From: Larix sibirica
Taxonomy: Eukaryota > Streptophyta > Pinopsida > Pinales > Pinaceae
Assembly (NCBI GenBank): GCA_004151065.3
Contig: NWUY0304970058.1
Span: 1 to 26,597, forward strand
Direction: 5' to 3'
DNA: 26,597 nucleotides
Made by a program: the position numbers and the translations under genes. Shown here piece by piece: positions 18,757-26,590 of the stretch. The notes below the pieces were generated by a model, which searched no databases, was not told the DNA's origin, and worked only from the letters and a program-made list of their open reading frames with translations. Every line of letters starts with the position of its first letter. The stretch's first letter is position 1.

Positions 18757-18892
18757 TTGGAGTTCATTAGTGAATTCACTAAGCAACTCCGTTATAATAT
18801 ATTTTTATATAACTAAAAATTTAGAAAGCATTAATGGTAATGCATATTATTAAGCTAAGTAAAGAGGTACTCCTACAAGGCCGCCCACAATG
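18757..18892 (+). repeat. Dispersed hairpin element, copy 1
   Basis: Core: GGAGTT (18759-18764) and AACTCC (18785-18790) enclose a perfect 16-base palindrome TTAGTGAATTCACTAA (18767-18782), giving a nearly fully symmetric 32-base stem. It is followed by GTTATAATATATTTTTATAT, an AT-rich stretch, then AAGCTAAGTAAAGAGGTACT, CCTACAAGGCCGCCCACAAT. The same order (ACTCCGT, AT-rich, CATATnA, AAGCTAAG, TACTyCTA, AAGGCCrCCC, ACAATG) is seen in copy 3b, and in reverse orientation in copy 2. No ORF is encoded. Confidence 0.75.
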
Positions 18893-18954
18893 ACTCTGTT
18901 GGCTGGTTCATTTGCTACTGGTCTGGTCCAGTCAATAGAATAGCTTTAATTCTG

Positions 18955-19440
18955 GGGCGATAGATTAAAGAATAAAAAGCGCTTCTAATATGCCAAATAG
19001 GACAAATACCATTGAGATGATAGGGCAGAGGAAGGAATGAAGGCCATATACTAGGAACAGGAGGCATAAGGAAAAGATGGACGGGAATAAGAAATAGTGG
19101 GGGGCTTAGGGGCCCAGAAGAAGCGAGAAAGCAGGGACAGAGCCCAGGAAGCGAAAGCAAGAACCAAGAATGCAAGATCAGGAGCCCCAGTGAAGCAATA
19201 GTTAGAATGGAAACCAAGGAAGCGAGAACATAAAGCAGGGAGGCAGGGGACAAGGGGATCAGGAAGTAAGTAAACAGTAGGATAAAAATAATATAGACAG
19301 CGAACAAAGTGCAGAAAAGGGGGGGGAGCAGACTTACATGTATAAAGGAAGAAAAGGAAGGAAGATTAAGCTTAATTTCTTTCACAAGAAGCCAGTCTTT
19401 CACCTTGAAACGGGAGCCTTTCACAAAAGGCCTCTATCCT
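18955..19440 (+). repeat. Purine-rich degenerate repeat tract
   Basis: The plus strand is strongly purine-biased with recurring GGAAGCGAAAGCAAGAACC, GAAGCGAGAAAGCAGGGAC and GGAAGCGAGAAC words, roughly 27-70 bases apart. The complementary strand therefore gives the longest ORF of the window (18915-19424 minus, 169 codons), which is Leu/Pro/Ser/Phe-rich and looks like a membrane protein. That is the expected translation of a polypyrimidine strand, so I do not call a gene. Confidence 0.7.
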
Positions 19441-19766
19441 TCCTTTTTACAGAAGTCGCCAGCCTTTAGCCACAAGTCATTACACCAATAACGATATGCA
19501 AATAAATTTTACAAATGAATATATCATAATATGCTTAATTCGGCCTATAGTACAGGCGCACTTACTTACGTTATTATTAATTGCTTTATTTTATTTTACT
19601 GTGGGCGGCTGCCTTTTTATTGCCCAAGCCTTTAAACCTGTGAACAACTAATAACTCCGGCTGATGCCCGCTTTCTTACTTGCTACCCCACCTATGAAGG
19701 AAGAGCTCGCTGGCAGAACGCTTCGCTCAACTAACCCGACCTATGAAACATTGATTTGGTGATTGA
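19441..19766. other. Spacer with a possible inverted element fragment
   Basis: The minus strand of about 19590-19620 reads AAAAGGCAGCCGCCCACAGT, close to the AAGGCCGCCCACAATG end of element copy 1. GTGAACAACTAATAACTCCGG at about 19640 resembles the GTGAATTGGTAACTCCG core of copy 3b. The order is scrambled, so this is at most a rearranged relic. Confidence 0.3.
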
Positions 19767-19833
19767 TTCGGAGAATAGTTTTTCGAAGTCGATCCGTACT
19801 AAAGTAAGGCAGGGTTTTTCGATGCTGCTGGTT
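19767..19833 (+). repeat. Dispersed repeat R5, copy 1
   Basis: TTCGGAGAATAGTTTTTCGA, AGTCGATCCGTACTAAAG and CGATGCTGCTGG align with 20914-20976 (TCGGAAAATAGTTTGCCGG, AGTTTCTCCGTCCTAAG, CGGTGCTGATTCG). Confidence 0.7.
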
Positions 19834-19844
19834 CAATGGGAAGC

Positions 19845-19885
19845 TATTATTTATAATTATATATATTATATATTATAAAGATCTT
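19845..19885. repeat. AT-rich palindromic patch
   Basis: Alternating AT with overlapping self-complementary words (TAATTATATATATTATATAT). It could extrude or pair, but no function is indicated. Confidence 0.6.
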
Positions 19886-20373
19886 TCAATTATTTAAGTG
19901 GATAGCTATATAGAATAAATATAGTAGGCTCATGAAATCATATTAGAACACATCGTATTCCATTAAGGCAAGTAATCTATCTAGGGTCCTCAAAAAAGTT
20001 AATAAAGTAATATCGCTGTAGGTCTAGTGTAATATAGCTATAGGGCTCGCACCGAGCCATAGAAAAGGGTATAAATGGAAATATCACGTAATGTGAGCGG
20101 TATAGAATGGGAGAAGGCGGGTATGCTGCGGGCGTGTACTTTAGCGATTGTAAATTCTACGGAGGAATGATTAATATAATAACGTAGATCATATAATTAG
20201 CAATGCAGGTGTATGGGGGTCTCATTGTGTAACCTCGCTCACTAACTCACCCACCACGGAATCACAGAATCATCACCACGAAATATCTCACCTCATTGTG
20301 TCTGCGGGTACCATTTATAAATATTCATCATGCCTTCCTGGCCTTCTGATAACTGGTAATTTAAGGAAGGAAG
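19886..20373. other. Spacer, no gene recognised
   Basis: No supported feature. CATTGTGT occurs twice flanking a CACC-rich stretch (20224 and 20294). Confidence 0.4.
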
Positions 20374-20532
20374 GGGTGGCCCTTTATAGGAGTACCCTTT
20401 TGCTTAGCTTACTCATATGTGTAACCCCATATAAAGACGGAGTTACATAGAAAATTTGCTTACAGAACTCCGTTCCTAAGTAGATAACCCCTCTAAGTGG
20501 TTTTAAGAGGTACTAATATATGTAAGCTTCAA
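20374..20532 (-). repeat. Dispersed hairpin element, copy 2
   Basis: Stem GACGGAGTT (20436-20444) with AACTCCGTT (20466-20474): nine pairs including one G-T, and a 21-base loop. Left of the stem, the minus strand reads GTAACTCCGTC, then TTACACATATGAGTAAGC, TAAGC, GGGTACTCCTATAAAGGGCC and ACCCC, collinear with copies 1 and 3b. Right of the stem, the plus strand reads CCTAAGTAG, TTTTAAGAGGTACTAATATA and GTAAGCTTCAAC, matching the right side of copy 4 (26221-26265). This copy therefore carries both flanks, one in each direction, and appears to be the most complete one. Confidence 0.75.
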
Positions 20533-20589
20533 CAGCTTTTGTTAGTTGAAATGGTAAACTTGTTAGTGAATGCTCCGACAACATTTTCT

Positions 20590-20735
20590 TCAACTCTTAT
20601 TGGTTACTATCCCCCCTCAATATGCCTTATTTAATAATTGCAATCTATGAGATCTGGCCCCAAAGCTCCCACTAAGCAATATTTCCTCTATATCTCTTAT
20701 TGGCTAATGCTATATTTACCCTCCCCCCCTTATTG
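20590..20735 (+). repeat. Direct repeat CTCTTATTGGyTA...CCCCCC
   Basis: CTCTTATTGGTTACTATCCC (20594) and CTCTTATTGGCTAATGCTAT (20694), each running into a C6-C7 tract, lie about 100 bases apart. The ORF at 20638-20874 spans one copy and has no recognisable domain. Confidence 0.65.
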
Positions 20736-20851
20736 GGCAATGAAATACTTTGTATCCAGTATAAAGGCAACTCATGCATATGTTCTTTTTGCTAACCATT
20801 CTTTTGAAGCTTCACGCCGGGAAGGACCTTGCCCCTCATCGCTCGGAGTCT

Positions 20852-20890
20852 TATTTGGGAACATAAAAGCCTAAAAGGCATACCCAAATA
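20852..20890. repeat. Nested hairpin TATTTGGG / CCCAAATA with inner GCCT / AGGC
   Basis: Outer arms at 20852-20859 and 20883-20890 pair over eight bases. An inner stem GCCT (20869-20872) / AGGC (20876-20879) sits inside. There is no adjacent gene to which it could belong. Confidence 0.8.
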
Positions 20891-20913
20891 GGAGGTATTG
20901 AATGTCGTAGTTG

Positions 20914-20976
20914 GTCGGAAAATAGTTTGCCGGAGTTTCTCCGTCCTAAGTTTAAGGGCTTGTCGGTGCTGATTCG
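20914..20976 (+). repeat. Dispersed repeat R5, copy 2
   Basis: Partner of 19767-19833. It contains a small perfect hairpin, CGGAG-TTT-CTCCG, absent from the other copy, and a CTCCGTCCTAAG word also found next to the stem of hairpin-element copy 2 (CTCCGTTCCTAAG). Confidence 0.7.
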
Positions 20977-21024
20977 ACGGGAAGGCAGGTGAAAGTATAG
21001 AGAGATCACAGTAGGCTCCATGCA

Positions 21025-21138
21025 CTGTTGGTAACTACGATGGGTACAACGGGTGAATTGATAACTTCAGGTGCAGCATCAGGTTCAACTGGTCCGTTGG
21101 CGTAAGATTTATTGCTATTGGTACCAGATGGGTGTGCC
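21025..21138 (+). repeat. Array C: plus-strand relative of the codon-phased arrays
   Basis: Plus-strand reading gives VGNYDGYNG, a TGA, then in the next frame TSGAASGSTG (about 21064-21093). This has the same Gly/Ala/Ser/Thr/Asn/Asp vocabulary and near-identical codons (GGT TCA ACT GGT) as VGSTGY in array B, but on the opposite strand. It is short and broken; relation to array B is inferred from the shared words. Confidence 0.4.
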
Positions 21139-21219
21139 TAAAAAGATAGAATAGCTACCATGGGCATTACCAGATTTGATTTTATAGGGGTAGAACTGTT
21201 ATAGTTCTCTGTAAATACA

Positions 21220-21252
21220 GTAGGCATTTTATATAGATATATAGATATAAGG
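21220..21252 (+). repeat. ATAGATAT microrepeat
   Basis: TATATAGATATATAGATATA: a short, near-perfect tandem of ATAGATAT. Confidence 0.8.
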
Positions 21253-22761
21253 TAAAAAGGTGCGTTTACAGCCACCCACCAGATAAGTTATTAAAATGTC
21301 TTAATTGTTTTCACACATTTTATTCCCTTTTATTTTCCTAGTCCACGTGGTTATAATACCAGCCCGAACCAGAGAGTAATAATATGGCCAGAAAACGCAA
21401 GCCTGGTGACTCTTTTCTTGATTGGATCGGCCCGCAGCAGCCGAGTTATCGTTTAGCCTAGAATCGCGAGCAATCATTCGTAGCGAGTCCATTCCACCTA
21501 GTAGTTAGTAAACGTGTTCAAATGTCATTTTTAGTTATAGTTAAACGCCACTTTTTGAAACATTTGTTTAATTCCCCTCTCCTATGTGTAACCTAAACTT
21601 TATTTCTGTCATAATAAAACCCAGGCTTTTTTTAACTCGGATTGAAGGACGTATCGATGCCAAAAGTTCAACTTAGAGCGAGAGTGATTCTGTTCCAAGT
21701 AATAGAGCTAGTGGAATTATACCCTGGTAACTTAAGCCGTAGAACAATAATTTTGAAAGCCATCCTGTTACAATGGGAATGGAGACTCTCTGTTTATTAT
21801 ATTAGGATACTATATTTGAGGACAAGGCTAGTTATTTACTACTTTAGGGTAGCTTGAACTCTATGGGAACTTACTGCTAAGGCACTCTATCTTTCTTCTC
21901 TTTCTTTTTCAAAAGAATGGACACAAGCAAGTTTCTTCGCTATAGAGCTGCTCAGAGGGCACAAGTTGAAAAGAAATGCTCTTACAAACTGATCTTTGTA
22001 AAGGTTAATTAACAACCCTACCAAAGGGTTAAAGTGTGAGCCGGGCAATCCGATCCATCCTAGCGAAGTTCCGAAGCAAGCCAGAACATAATCCATTCAC
22101 AGAAAGAAGCCATAACAGCACATATATTTGCTATTCACAAATAAGCCAAAAGCCATTCAACCAACCGTTCATTGTGGAGTTGTAGGTAAATTTGCTTAAT
22201 AAAGGGTATCGTCTACAGATGGATAAGCCTGCCTGACCTTCCAAATAGTGGTAATTTAAGTACATAAAAATGGCCTATGCAGCAAAACCTATTGGACCGA
22301 TTAAGGTGGAAAATGAAATAGATAAATGGATACTCTCTTTCTTACAGAGGGCTGCTTGATTTATATGCTTGGACCAAGGCAAGACCGGCTGCTACTAAGG
22401 CTAGTAAGTTTTGATTTTATCTATTCGAGTCCGAAGCTCCCACGGAAGGGGTTATCCTTATTGATAGCTCCCACAGACAGAATGGTAGTTAACAAATATA
22501 TGATATATAGTTTTGCCAATACAACACTTACGATCTTCCACACGTATCATCAAAGTAATGAAAGAGAGTCTCTCTTAAGGCAGCAGCGTTTATCCGGCAC
22601 ACTAATACTGGGGGCTTCAGGCTTGTTTTAATCCACATAGGATAACTTTAGGCTTTATTCCCATCCACGGTTAAAAGAGTGAAGAATCATTATAAAAGTT
22701 CAATCTAGAGAAATACGCTGATACTTTCTTAAGGCTTTCCATCCATCAAAGGTGGGGGGGC
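21253..22761. other. Spacer, no gene recognised
   Basis: About 1.5 kb. It holds several ORFs of 60-101 codons (for example 21642-21857 plus and 22326-22631 plus) with no motif, signal peptide or similarity I can name. Local repetition is weaker here than elsewhere. No RNA gene is recognised. Confidence 0.45.
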
Positions 22762-22821
22762 ACCTAGTCAGGTCCAATGGGGCTAAAGATTTCATAGCTA
22801 GCCCCGTTAGGGCGACTAGGT
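22762..22821. repeat. Large two-part stem-loop
   Basis: ACCTAGTC (22762-22769) pairs with GACTAGGT (22814-22821), and AATGGGGCTA (22776-22785) pairs with TAGCCCCGTT (22799-22808, one G-T). The two stems are separated by internal loops of six and five bases, with a 13-base terminal loop. The eighteen pairs in total make it the longest ordered hairpin seen in the window. Confidence 0.85.
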
Positions 22822-23398
22822 AGGAGTTTTGTTTCAATCAAAGGGCTTGTTTCCAACTCACATAGGGGGCTTAGGGCGTTCCATCCACATAAACTAGTAG
22901 GGCTTTTTTAGGCTTGTTTCCGTGCTGCTTGGACAATAATATAATATAATAAATAAATCCCGCGCGATCATATAGAAAGATCTAAATCATCTTGGGCATC
23001 AAAGTGAAATTATCTTTTGATAAATAGGGCATTTCCTTCCGTTTCCCTCATGGCAGGAGGTCCCCCCTGCTCTTAAGGTTTAAAGTCTAGAGTTGTGGGA
23101 GTAAGAGCACCAAAGCAAACTCGTCCGGCAGCGCCGCTAGTTGAAAGACAGCTTTTTCTTTTTACTGCGACTAACGAGTTTAGCTGCTACAGTTAGCTGC
23201 AGCAATAAGTAAGTCTTATTTATAATGAGAACATTATAGCTTCTTCACTGGAGCAAGCACTCTTTTTATTGAGTATGATAAAAAAAAAGAAATAGGGAGT
23301 ACTCAAAAGTAGTTATTATTACCGAAGAATAACATTTTCAAAACTTAAACTATTACAGGTAGGATGCCATCATTTGCTTTAAAGTTGAAAGGGAACCT
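22822..23398. other. Spacer with small hairpins
   Basis: GGCTTTTTTAGGCTTGTTT-like words at about 22909 recur at 23524 near hairpin-element copy 3. GCAGGAGG (23053-23060) can pair with CCCCCTGC (23063-23070) with one mismatch. TTAGCTGC occurs twice near 23178-23200. No gene is recognised. Confidence 0.45.
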
Positions 23399-23416
23399 CG
23401 CCGCTTGCTGGGAGAG
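23399..23416 (+). repeat. Dispersed repeat R4, copy 2
   Basis: CGCCGCTTGCTGGGAGAG, one base different from 15779-15796. Confidence 0.8.
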
Positions 23417-23544
23417 AACTAAAAAGCTGGTTGAACCCGTGATGCTAGAAATTGAAGCTGATACAAACCGTATAGAACCCGTAGTGGCTAGACATGTTTT
23501 AGTTTACTACGCACGGGGCAAGGGGCTTTTTTAGGCTCGGGGCT

Positions 23545-23888
23545 GCCTAGTTAATTCATTCAATAACTCCATATTGTTTTATGGGGTAGTATAAATTATA
23601 TATGATATATTATAAAAACATTGAACCTTTGAAGAACTGTGATTGAATGAGTGAATGCTAAAAGAAATATAATTAGTTTACCCACTTTTTACATTGTTCC
23701 CAACAATATATATATATATATTTTTTTTATAGACAGCCTGTGCTGGAGCACTGGAGGGAAGAAGTGGGATAGCCTTTTCGGGCCTGTTTAGCTGTGAATT
23801 GGTAACTCCGTGGTATTAAAGAGAATAAGTTATACATATGATGAAGCTAAGTCAAGAGATACTTCTAAAAGGCCACCCTCTACAATGG
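23545..23888 (+). repeat. Dispersed hairpin element, copies 3a and 3b
   Basis: 3a (23549-23640): CTAGTTAATTCATTCAATAACTCC then an AT-rich stretch; the left arm is degraded, so the hairpin no longer forms well. 3b (23791-23888): GTGAATTGGTAACTCCGTGG, then TTATACATATGATGAAGCTA, AGTCAAGAGATACTTCTA, AAAGGCCACCCTCTACAATG. This follows copy 1 and the minus strand of copy 2 word by word. Both are preceded by GGGGCTTTTTTAGGCTCGG- or AGCCTTTTCGGGCCTGTTTAG-like sequence, so the two halves are probably a tandem pair. Confidence 0.65.
23700..23735. repeat. (TA)n and T-run patch
   Basis: CAATATATATATATATAT followed by eight T residues: a dinucleotide microsatellite between element copies 3a and 3b. Confidence 0.85.
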
Positions 23889-23939
23889 GTTTCGTTTTTT
23901 TACTAATTTATTTCAAGTAAACATTGTGCCTACTACGCC

Positions 23940-24540
23940 CAACCTGTCAGGTCACGCCCCTCCACGGCAGACATATGCGAGTAAGGATACAAGGTAAAAT
24001 AAAGTAAGGCTATGTCCAAGTCAGTATGGCTGGAGGGTAAGTAAGAGGGTCAGGTAAGAAGGCAAGGCTTAAGGTAATTATGTCAAAATGGGTTTCCAAA
24101 GGAATAGCGTAAATGTTCCCAAGGAGTAGGTAGCTGAGGCGGCAGAGGTTCACAAGAAGTAGTTTCAGGATGGCTACGATGATTAGTAGGGAAAGGGTCG
24201 TGCATAGATTAAGTATGTAGAGGTTATGAATGAATATTAGGTCTAGGTTAAGTCATAGGTCCGTTAAGGCAGTATATATACGTTTGATTTTCCAAAGTCA
24301 ATTTTAAGGCTATATGCCGGTAAATTAGAATTTTATAGGTCCTAGGGTAAGGGTAGGAAGGCAGGGGTCGGTAAAGGTGAGTTCATAGGCTGCATGTCTG
24401 AAGGTAAAGACGGATGGCAGAGGTAATATTATAGCTAGGTTAAGGCTGAGTCTGAGAATGTCTAGGCTGTTCCCGTTAATCGTAAAAACATCATGTCCGG
24501 TAGTATGGTTTTCAGATTGGTTAAGGGGACCCACCTAATC
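23940..24540 (+). repeat. Purine-biased degenerate repeat field (TAAGGCTATGTCnAAG)
   Basis: Words such as AAGTAAGGCTATGTCCAAGT, TTAAGGCTATATGCC, TAGGTTAAGGCTGAGTCTGAG and AATGTCTAGGCTGTT recur irregularly, mixed with GGTAAGTAAG-type runs. The minus ORF at 24325-24534 falls in it and is not supported. Confidence 0.55.
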
Positions 24541-25355
24541 CACACGACTTGGCTTCCGTGCCCTCTGGCTGCTCCTTCCCTCCTTTCTGGCCAACAGCAG
24601 CATCAGTGTAACTCAAATAAGTATCCATGCACCTACCAGACTCAATAACACTTTTCAATATGGGTTTTATATTATTTTATATTAGTTTCTTTTTATTATT
24701 ATAATATAAATAATGTAATATAATTGACTGGATTGCTAGTGCCTTGTGCTTGTGCTGTTGCGGTGTACCGTCCATTGGCCCACCCCTTTGGTATCTGGCC
24801 TTTATTAGTCCGTTGGACTTCCCACCCACCCATTGTAGATGTTTTCCCTCAATCTCCTCAAAGCAATAAATCCCTTTTCATCGGTGCACACCTCACACAA
24901 ACTCGGTATAGGTTCTGTCTTGTCACGTAAATATACTTGTTGCATCTGGACTTCACTGAACGTCTTTATTTCGCTGAAATGGCTGGAATGTCTTTAACAT
25001 AACGTGTCTGCTTGAACCAGCTCCTATCTAGTAGTAAAAATTTCCTGCCGTTCACTCACCTACAGAACAAGCAATGATTGCATCATATACGTGCATATTT
25101 ACCCACAATAAGCTAAGCACCGCCTTCCTTATAGCATGCTTACAAAATCCCCCAGACACTACTTGCTTTATGCTTTAGTTTCCATCCATACTTCCAGAAG
25201 GTCCTAAAGGTACTCCTTCCGATAGGTTGTTTACATCCGGACTTAGAGTGAAAGCCAAAAGTAAGTCTCCATTATTTTCATTATAAAACTACTTATCTAA
25301 CTAACTCAAACAACTAGTTCTAATTTGCTGTAGTGCAACTTACCCTCCATACTCT
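24541..25355. other. Spacer with AT-rich patch
   Basis: 24660-24725 is almost pure A/T (TATATTATTTTATATTAG and TATTATTATAATATAAAT). The rest holds no supported gene. AAAGGTACTCCTTCC at 25208 resembles the AGGTACTCCT word of the hairpin element but is too short to call. Confidence 0.45.
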
Positions 25356-25359
25356 TCTG

Positions 25360-25415
25360 CCTTGGAAACCTCTTAAACCTACTCCTTGGAAACCTACTTA
25401 CACTCTTGGGAAAAC
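25360..25415 (+). repeat. 24-base tandem repeat (CCTTGGAAACCTnCTTAaACC)
   Basis: CCTTGGAAACCT at 25360-25371 and 25384-25395, with a third diverged copy (CTCTTGGGAAAACTT) from 25403. Confidence 0.85.
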
Positions 25416-25525
25416 TTAACCGCATGGGACCTGAAACTCATCCATACTGACTTGGTACGCCTCCTTGGTTGGGTTTGGAAACTGGACCTTCTCTTCTTCC
25501 TTTTTCACTTTCACTATATTTTGGT

Positions 25526-25591
25526 GGACTAGCCTTTGGAACCTCCGCCTCTTCTTACCTCTGCCTTTTGTGGGACTAGCCTTTGGAACCT
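25526..25591 (+). repeat. Perfect 19-base direct repeat, 47-base period
   Basis: GGACTAGCCTTTGGAACCT occurs at 25526-25544 and 25573-25591 without mismatch. The spacer between repeats is CT-rich. Confidence 0.95.
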
Positions 25592-25750
25592 ATGAATCAT
25601 ACCCTACTACTTTGCACCCTCAGAATCATAACTATGCCTTATAAACTTTATAACCTATTATTATAGTAGTTATTATAGGAAGCTAATAGTAGTACTTACA
25701 CTACAGCTAATAGTTCGGAATGTGAACTACAGCTACGCTACAGACATACT
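25592..25750 (+). repeat. Degenerate ACTACAGCTAATAGT repeats
   Basis: GAAGCTAATAGTAGTACT, ACTACAGCTAATAGT and ACTACAGCTACGCTACAG follow each other from 25679. CCTATTATTATAGTAGTTAT upstream (25649) ends in ATAGG and can fold back on itself. Confidence 0.6.
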
Positions 25751-25761
25751 TTGTAACGAAC

Positions 25762-25823
25762 ATGTGAGACTCACATCTACACGACCCGAAGGGCCTCACC
25801 CTCCTCGTACCTCCTCGGGTGAG
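25762..25823. repeat. Two adjacent hairpins
   Basis: ATGTGAG-A-CTCACAT (25762-25776) is a perfect palindrome with a single central base. CTCACCC (25795-25801) and GGGTGAG (25817-25823) pair perfectly across a 15-base loop that itself contains CTCCTC twice. The CTCAC/GTGAG arms are shared, so the two hairpins can also pair with each other. Confidence 0.85.
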
Positions 25824-26190
25824 TTTCACTTTTACACTTTCAATTGTAATCTGAATAGGCACAATCTGAAGCCGAGAGGAAGGAGAATAAAAGAAGTTAC
25901 CCATCATCTAAACCTGAATTATCAATTTATTTTAACAGTTATCGTCCAGCATGCCCAGAAAGCAGGTGGTTATTCTAAGTGTGTTACCTTGTCTCTTTCC
26001 CACGTGCCCGAAGACTAAGGCTCTTTCTTACCCTAACCATTGTCATGAACTGCTACACAGCTAAAGGAGGAATTGACCAGGAATAGCCAATAGAAAGTAG
26101 AAAATCCCAATCCTCTCGGCCAATGTTTAATGTGGGCAGTCATTAGCCCGTGGTAACACCTATCTCGAAATATCATTTGTTTGTTGTCCG
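25824..26190. other. Spacer, no gene recognised
   Basis: No supported feature; the ORF at 25722-26018 plus has no domain and runs through the hairpin pair. Confidence 0.45.
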
Positions 26191-26192
26191 CT

Positions 26193-26275
26193 GGACGGAG
26201 TTACAAAGATGATTCACTAAGTGACTCCGTCCCTTAAAAATCTTTTTAGGACTGATATAAGATAAAGCTTCATAG
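26193..26275 (+). repeat. Dispersed hairpin element, copy 4
   Basis: GGACGGAGTTAC (26193-26204) pairs with GTGACTCCGTCC (26221-26232) over twelve positions with one G-T. The 16-base loop ends in GATTCACTAA, matching the palindrome of copy 1. Rightward it continues CCTTAAAAATC, TTTTTAGGACTGATATAAG and TAAAGCTTCA, aligning with the right flank of copy 2. The AAGCTAAG/GTACTCC flank is missing here. Confidence 0.8.
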
Positions 26276-26297
26276 TCTGAGGAATGGGAACATGGGG

Positions 26298-26590
26298 GCC
26301 TTCTCTTTTTATCGGCCGGTGGTGATGTGAGCCTTCTCTATTTTATGTTGGAAACTTGGAATGATGGAGTTTTTGGATATGCTAATATGGCAACAACATG
26401 GCAAAATATCTTCTCCTCAGGTGGTAACGATGGGACCTTCCTATAGGGTATTTATTGAACGGGTTATAGATTGAATGGGGACATCTCTTCTCTTGTCTGC
26501 TGGTAACATGTCTTAATCGATATGATGCTTGTATAGTAATAACTTCTTGGCTCAATCTCTTCTGGTGGGAACGATGACCCGGAGGTCCGA
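26298..26590 (+). repeat. Degenerate repeats (CTTCTC...GGTGGTAACGATGGGACC)
   Basis: CTTCTC-type words followed by GGTGGTGATG (26319), GGTGGTAACGATGGGACC (26420), CTGGTAACATGTC (26500) and CTGGTGGGAACGATGACC (26563) recur 60-100 bases apart, each with a TCTCTTCT-like lead. The array runs off the window end. Confidence 0.65.

Noticed and set aside
18915-19424. 169-codon minus-strand ORF resembling a multi-pass membrane protein
   Set aside because: It lies on the pyrimidine strand of a degenerate purine repeat; Leu/Pro/Ser/Phe richness and hydrophobic runs follow from base composition.
25722-26018. 98-codon plus-strand ORF
   Set aside because: Crosses two hairpins, has no domain or start context and is of a length expected by chance.
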